Source: Loktanella sp. DSM 29012
GTDB taxonomy: Bacteria; Pseudomonadota; Alphaproteobacteria; Rhodobacterales; Rhodobacteraceae
Length of the DNA: 64,000 nucleotides
Direction of reading: 5' to 3'
Assembly: GCF_900110705.1 (NCBI RefSeq)
Contig: NZ_FOEJ01000001.1
Span: forward strand, 813,501 to 877,500
Positions 61,922-64,000 of this stretch are shown here, piece after piece. A program made the position numbers and the translations under genes. How positions within the stretch are numbered: the stretch's first letter is position 1; the number at the start of each line of letters is the position of its first letter. The notes under the pieces were generated by a model that saw nothing but the letters and a program-made list of their open reading frames with translations, made no database searches and was not told the DNA's origin.

Positions 61922-63325
61922 TTAGTTCGTGTTTTCGGTTTCGGTATCCGTTTCCTCGGCCTCTGACTGCGGCGCGTCGGCCGGGGCGTCATATGTCACG
62001 CGCCAGACGGTGTTGCCGGTGTCATCGGCGATGAACATCGCGCCATCGGGGGCGAATTCGACATCGACGGGACGGCCCCAGACCTCTGCCCGCTGGTCGT
62101 TTTCAACCCAGAAACCGGTGGCAAAGTTTTCATATGTCCCGGTTGGCATACCATTCTCGAACGGCGCGAACACGACCTTGTAGCCGGTGGGCTGGGTGCG
62201 GTTCCACGATCCCTTGAACGCGACAAAGGCACCGTTCTGATACGCCTCTGGCAGTTGCGCGCCGTCCTCGGGGAATTCGAGGTCCATCGCGGCGGAATGC
62301 GGCTGGAACAGCATGTCGGGCGCGAGCGCGGCTGCGACCTTGTCCGGGGCCTGATCGGCGAAACCGGGCTGCGGGTTCTGACCGATGTAGGAATAGGGCC
62401 AGCCATAGAACCCGTCCTGCTGCACGTTGATCAGGAAATCGGGCACGAGGTCATCGCCCGTGCCGTCGCGTTCCTGCACGACCGCGAACAGATCGCCGCT
62501 GTCGGGATGGATCGCCAGACCTGCGGGGTTACGCACACCGGTGGCCACGGTGCCGATCAGTGATCCATCGGGGTTGAAGGCCTGAATGGACGCAGGCACG
62601 CCCGGTTCGACCGAGATATTCCCGTTCGATCCGATCCCGACATAAAGGGTGCCGTCGTCTCCGATGGCGATGTCGCGGTTGACGTGACCAAAGGGGCCGT
62701 CACCGAACGCGCCCTCTGGCGTGATCATGGTCTGGCCGGAAAAATCATGCTGCGGCACGCGTTCGTCCTGCGGCACTTCATCGACGGTCTGGTTTTGCGA
62801 TCCGACGATGCGGATGCGGCCCTCGGTATAGGGCATGGCCCAGATGCCCATCAGATCGGCGACAAGGATTTGCGGACCCTCCGCTCCGTCGCGGTAACTG
62901 ACACCGTAGGGTGCGGTGAACGGTTCGGCGTAGCGCGAGATCGTTTCCGCCGATCCGTCGCCGTCACCGTCGCGCAGCAGGGCGATATAGCCTGCCGACT
63001 GGTGGGCCACTAGAACATCGCCATTGGGCAGCACCTCGACTTGGCGCGGGGCATCTTGCAATTGCGCGAACAGCGTCGCGGTAAAGCCCTCGGGCACGTT
63101 CAGTTGCGGGGGGGTGTCGGCCAGCCGCAGGGCGGTATTGTTGACGTTCGGCCCCGTGTAGGGTTCGGGTGCCTGATCCATCGTGTAGCGGAATGACAGC
63201 CCGACGGTGCGTTCCTGTTCGGGGGTCGCCTGACTGGACGGGATCGGTTCGTCCGTCGTTTCCTGTGCGAACACGGGTGCAGCAAGCGCGGCGGTGGCGG
63301 TGGTCATCAGAAGGGTTCTAAGCAT
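61922..63325 (-). CDS. Sorbosone dehydrogenase family / PQQ-type soluble sugar dehydrogenase
   Basis: A periplasmic beta-propeller oxidoreductase (467 residues) with a signal peptide (MLRTLLMTTATAALAAPVFAQ). It has repeated blade motifs such as LPNGDVLVAHQ, VRNPAGLAIHPDSGDLFAVVQERDGTGDDLVPDF and FYGWPYSYIGQNPQPGF near residues 310-320, and a C-terminal EFAPDGAMFIADDTGNTVWRV, diagnostic for the PQQ-dependent aldose/sorbosone dehydrogenase family. No heme c motif was seen. Many members have lost or changed activity, so the substrate is not assigned. Start at 63325 with GGACC upstream. Confidence 0.9.
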   Translation of the reverse strand: MLRTLLMTTATAALAAPVFAQETTDEPIPSSQATPEQERTVGLSFRYTMDQAPEPYTGPNVNNTALRLADTPPQLNVPEGFTATLFAQLQDAPRQVEVLPNGDVLVAHQSAGYIALLRDGDGDGSAETISRYAEPFTAPYGVSYRDGAEGPQILVADLMGIWAMPYTEGRIRIVGSQNQTVDEVPQDERVPQHDFSGQTMITPEGAFGDGPFGHVNRDIAIGDDGTLYVGIGSNGNISVEPGVPASIQAFNPDGSLIGTVATGVRNPAGLAIHPDSGDLFAVVQERDGTGDDLVPDFLINVQQDGFYGWPYSYIGQNPQPGFADQAPDKVAAALAPDMLFQPHSAAMDLEFPEDGAQLPEAYQNGAFVAFKGSWNRTQPTGYKVVFAPFENGMPTGTYENFATGFWVENDQRAEVWGRPVDVEFAPDGAMFIADDTGNTVWRVTYDAPADAPQSEAEETDTETENTN

Positions 63326-63455
63326 CGGGTCCAAATTTTCTGTTTGTTTGCAATCGTGGACCAACGATCTGTACGCACATCAGTTCCAGCGCGGTTGAGA
63401 GCAGCCGTTCGTCTGCCACCTTTCGTCCGGATCGCAGGCGGGCTAGCAATGCTGC
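63326..63455. other. Divergent promoter region, sugar dehydrogenase / sulfatase
   Basis: A 130-bp gap between divergent genes. It must contain both promoters. I found no clear operator or repeat; the part next to the sugar dehydrogenase (63330-63350) is A+T-rich. Confidence 0.35.
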
Positions 63456-64000
63456 ATGAACAAACCGAATATCGTGATGATCCTTACCGACCACGTGGCG
63501 TTTCACGGCCACTACGGGTCTGACCGTTATCCCTATCGCTGGCCGCACCTCGACCGAATCGCAGGGCAGGGGGTGTGGTGCGATCAGGCGCGCTGCATCA
63601 CGCCCGTCTGCACGCCGTCGCGCGCCAGTTTCCTGACGGGCAAACGGCCTGACAAACACGGGCTGCGCTGGAACAGCGAATACCCCATTCCGCACAATCG
63701 CCGTGATTTCCGCGACGACGAGGTGCTGTATCCCGCCTACCTCGCGCAGGCTGGGTATCAGAACCATTACTACGGCAAATGGCACTGCGGCGTGAACAAG
63801 ACCGCCGCCGACTACGGCCTGACCGGGTGGAGCCTGCCGGAATACGGCAACCTCTATGCCTCTGACCGGTATAAGTCCTATCTGGCCGACCGGGGGCTGG
63901 ATCAGCCGCGCTGCCGGATCGACCATCACCTGCTGCGCCCGGAGCTCGACGGCACGACCGTTCTGATGGACCCCGAAGAGCCGTGGGATTTCATGGACGG
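63456..64000 (+). CDS. Sulfatase, N-terminal part (cut by window edge)
   Basis: About 181 residues of an alkaline-phosphatase-superfamily sulfatase; the rest is beyond the window. The N-terminus MNKPNIVMILTDHVAFHGHY gives the first metal Asp, and CTPSRASFLTGKRP at residues 52-65 is the formylglycine motif C-x-P-S-R, so the enzyme needs a formylglycine-generating activator. YYGKWHCG near residue 107 is also typical. The substrate (a sulfated sugar, choline sulfate or a phosphonate) cannot be told from this part. No sulfatase-modifying gene is visible here. Start ATG at 63456 with weak SD. Confidence 0.93.
   Translation, partial: MNKPNIVMILTDHVAFHGHYGSDRYPYRWPHLDRIAGQGVWCDQARCITPVCTPSRASFLTGKRPDKHGLRWNSEYPIPHNRRDFRDDEVLYPAYLAQAGYQNHYYGKWHCGVNKTAADYGLTGWSLPEYGNLYASDRYKSYLADRGLDQPRCRIDHHLLRPELDGTTVLMDPEEPWDFMD

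Overview
The window is a G+C-rich, densely packed bacterial chromosome segment. It most resembles an aerobic marine alphaproteobacterium of the family Rhodobacteraceae (Roseobacter group). The main pointers are the cytochrome c oxidase gene order (subunit II, heme O synthase, Cox11, subunit III, SURF1) followed by thrC and an M16 peptidase, a cobalamin cluster of the roseobacter type, an agl-type alpha-glucoside transporter, and an intergenic repeat family (AGTATTTT-GGCAAGATGA) that I recognise from this family. The genus cannot be fixed from the sequence. No IS element, prophage, CRISPR array, rRNA or tRNA gene was seen. Most of the window is ordinary housekeeping and metabolic content.

Layout. 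1-3.7 kb: topA (cut by the window edge), dprA and tldD, all on the minus strand. 3.8-8.1 kb: the cytochrome c oxidase biogenesis operon, then 8.1-12.8 kb thrC, an M16 zinc peptidase, an acetyltransferase and a GlcD-type FAD dehydrogenase. 13-18 kb: adenine salvage (apt, mtnP), a SulP anion permease, a flavin reductase, an acetyltransferase and an EcsC protein. 18-24 kb (minus): ptsP (nitrogen-type Enzyme I), a methyltransferase, lysC, an SDR and a DUF1178 protein. 24-30.5 kb: a histone-deacetylase-like enzyme, modABC with gntK coupled behind it, an rlmL-like RNA methyltransferase and a lytic transglycosylase.

30.5-41.5 kb is the cobalamin region. cobD, cobC and a DUF1636 ferredoxin-like gene form one minus-strand unit. 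Further on, a small His-containing membrane protein, a long CbiX chelatase with Cys clusters and a His-rich tail, and corrin-ring genes (cobH/cbiC, cobL/cbiET, cobI/cbiL, a cbiG-cobJ fusion, cobM/cbiF) run on the plus strand. The presence of a CbiX and a full-length CbiG points to early cobalt insertion, although other pathway genes lie outside the window. A pseudo-receiver protein and a glutathionyl-hydroquinone-reductase-like GST sit between the two halves.

41.5-49.8 kb: a MalY/PatB aminotransferase, three tandem translationally coupled peptide deformylase genes (the third lacking the catalytic Glu), trpA, ychF, and a DNA-repair pair (a DUF4130-UdgX fusion plus an SplB-like radical SAM protein). 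49.8-55.6 kb: LacI-type aglR with a clear operator, then aglE-F-G-K with no alpha-glucosidase gene between G and K. 55.7-64 kb: aroQ, glpD-glpK (glycerol use), a pair of overlapping half-size DMT permeases, rpsD, a PPOX flavoprotein of lower G+C, a PQQ-type sugar dehydrogenase and the start of a sulfatase.

Genes are tightly packed, with many ATGA, GTGA and even TTGA stop/start overlaps. The observations most worth following are the HQxDH deformylase paralog, the 22-codon coupling ORF built from a hairpin repeat inside the cob operon, the metal-rich CbiX tail, and the UdgX/radical SAM repair pair.
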